DNA from: Neisseriaceae bacterium
Lineage (GTDB): Bacteria > Pseudomonadota > Gammaproteobacteria > Burkholderiales > Chromobacteriaceae
Assembly (NCBI GenBank): GCA_027489245.1
Contig: JAIYAC010000016.1
Coordinates: forward strand, 124,001 to 188,000
Direction of reading: 5' to 3'
Length of the DNA stretch: 64,000 nucleotides
Within the stretch, counting starts at the first letter, position 1, and every line of letters begins with the position of its first letter. The translations under genes were made by a program, and so were the position numbers. Of the stretch, positions 63,601-64,000 are shown in pieces. The notes beneath the pieces were generated by a model that did no database searches, was not told the DNA's origin, and saw only the letters and a list, made by a program, of their open reading frames with translations.

Positions 63601-64000
63601 AAGGCTTGCGGGTTGATGCCGCCGACGCGCAGATCCAGCTGGCGCAGGCGACGCAGCGGGGTCACGTCAAACGGCGCCAGCTTGCCGTTCAGCGCAATCA
63701 GCAGGCCGCGCGCGGTCACCTCGCCCTGCAGCTGCGGCAGCAGCAGGCTACCGCTCATGCCCAGCTGGCCTTGTGTGGCCACGCCTTCGAGCTGGCCTTG
63801 GTAATGTACCTTGCCCTGCAGCGCAAAGGGCGAAGCGTCGCCCAGCGCCAGCTGCCCGCCCAGTGCGCCCCAGGGGGTACCCAGCTGCGCCAGCCGCAGC
63901 TGGTGCTGCGCATCCTGGTAGCGGTAGCTGGCCTGCAGGCCGTGTAGCTGCAGCTTTTGCGCCGGCAGCTGCAGCTGCGCCAGGCTCAGGCTATCCAGCC
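60639..64000 (-). CDS. tamB: TamB translocation and assembly module protein, N-terminus beyond the window
   Basis: The open frame continues to the right edge without a stop, so at least 1120 residues are present and the N-terminus is missing. The protein is a long beta-helical AsmA/TamB repeat (GTLSGQGLRF, GEIGANGQLSLDGDIPLA, NGLDAWLGGDIRL). It closes with the DUF490 domain (LDIRAKRRMSQVGAGVEITG, LVADEAMSEKDKLSWLILNR) and the terminal RVGYEVSSELRYTLRFD. TamB spans the periplasm and, with the outer-membrane TamA, helps transport lipids and assemble some outer-membrane proteins. Contains a 10-bp word (62781). Confidence 0.94.
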   Translation of the reverse strand, partial: LDSLSLAQLQLPAQKLQLHGLQASYRYQDAQHQLRLAQLGTPWGALGGQLALGDASPFALQGKVHYQGQLEGVATQGQLGMSGSLLLPQLQGEVTARGLLIALNGKLAPFDVTPLRRLRQLDLRVGGINPQAFQPAWPQAALALSVQLTPQDADTVVGGLSLVNSQPGALSAKRLPLSLLWGDFRIHKDTLLLPGLTAQLAGGQATLRGQASATALALQLGLTGLDSQAVDSSLPAHKVSGTVGISGSPQLPTLALKLASGKLAVESRVALADKPRRVTLDDLLLRTGVGRFQGKGQYLIDDKALGFDGRFVSFDPGLLDTRLPRGNINGQLLATARLASRPQGDVSLKFAPSQLGGAALGGQLALTWQAQRVSAVNADLSLGRNRLQAQGAYGAAGDTLKLQLAAPDLSPLGPAFAGELHAQLALAGTPARPDISAQVQASKLQLPGGIELASLTADGRSGTAEDSPFRLMLQGRGLQAAGQRLDDLSLNTSGVRAAHQLSLALRGQLQGKPQTLNLALQGGLDTHTLRWRGTLASLQADGAVPLRLAAPAALQLAQDSMTLAPSRWQALGSSWQLGETSWQQAGGWRSQGQVNALALSALAPWWTPPVPQDLVLAGQWSLAGQHGLPQGKIALQRLSGDLTLPAQGGHPAQSLGLSRATLQLGLGENAPFSLQLDTRFGRVAGEGTINLPAGSTNLDNASINGRLNAAVPALAVLQSRMPAGTELDGSLAANLTLTGPLLTPQLGGTLSGQGLRFIERRNGIRLEHGVLAARLLGRSLQIDTLQFGKDGEIGANGQLSLDGDIPLAAVTLTLKRFAVLDRPGRRLLVSGSSKISIEQGRAMVRGNFTVDHGRFDLPKLGGPKLSSDVYVVGRTVDEGGKTLPLGLDITVTLSDDVRFAGNGLDAWLGGDIRLLAQPGGQLQARGQIRVDKGRFKAYGQDLDINRGVVSFTGPLDNPSLDIRAKRRMSQVGAGVEITGSVLTPTVKLVADEAMSEKDKLSWLILNRAATSDERDSDIAGASAGGLLAGMVNDKVGLFDDVGVQSRAETTSASGTVSPAEQVVVLGKQLTRELYVGYEYGLRSAEQAIRLNYQLSQKLSLVGRVGYEVSSELRYTLRFD

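Overview
The window is about 64 kb of high-GC, gene-dense chromosome. Gene content points to a betaproteobacterium, most likely in the order Neisseriales (Chromobacterium/Vogesella-like). The evidence is the dusB-fis pair, a GlpR-type regulator, a GtsABCD sugar transporter beside a complete Entner-Doudoroff set with HexR, a dTDP-rhamnose operon, tamB, and a bacterial type A RNase P RNA. The assignment is inferred from family resemblance; no database was searched. No prophage, transposase gene, CRISPR array, rRNA or tRNA was recognised.

Layout. 1-9.3 kb: the 5' part of hemA, then a glutathione-dependent formaldehyde pair (adhC, fghA) divergent from a LysR regulator, then pdxH, a DUF1456 gene coupled to a GNAT gene, an AraC regulator, a PEBP-like periplasmic protein, a trans-sulfuration enzyme and a small GIY-YIG protein. 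9.3-21.5 kb: signalling and housekeeping, with three cyclic-di-GMP proteins, a frameshifted dsdA remnant, a SAM methyltransferase, a metallo-beta-lactamase-fold hydrolase coupled to an alkyltransferase-like protein, a Tsx/OmpK-like porin, glpR, an RNB exoribonuclease and an HDOD protein. 21.7-26.9 kb: a 79-residue repetitive small protein, an exported alanine/broad-specificity racemase, ogt, a GFA-family protein, alaC and an aldo/keto reductase.

26.9-46.2 kb is a carbohydrate region. A glucose-type ABC transporter (gtsABCD) lies directly downstream of a TctD/TctE-like two-component system. The rhamnose operon rfbBDAC follows, then eda-edd divergent from zwf-pgl-glk-hexR-pgi. Uptake by Gts, phosphorylation by Glk and catabolism through Zwf-Pgl-Edd-Eda form one pathway, and HexR-like boxes lie in the edd/zwf divergent region. 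46.2-48.0 kb: an AT-rich MFS transporter gene bracketed by two copies of a palindromic repeat, probably acquired. 48-64 kb: a YgjP-like metallopeptidase, a nucleoside phosphorylase-family protein, a lone tolQ, tsaC, a family-3 solute-binding protein, then dusB-fis-purH-pagP-purD on the minus strand, rnpB, a large GGDEF-EAL protein and the 3' part of tamB.

The strongest unexplained signal is a 10-bp word, GTTGGCCGCA. I counted 47 exact copies by eye, on both strands, inside and between genes, where well under one is expected by chance. About 16 further near-copies were seen. Several intergenic copies are paired head to head as palindromes just behind genes. This is how DNA uptake sequences behave in Neisseriaceae and Pasteurellaceae, and it may be an undescribed uptake-signal dialect.
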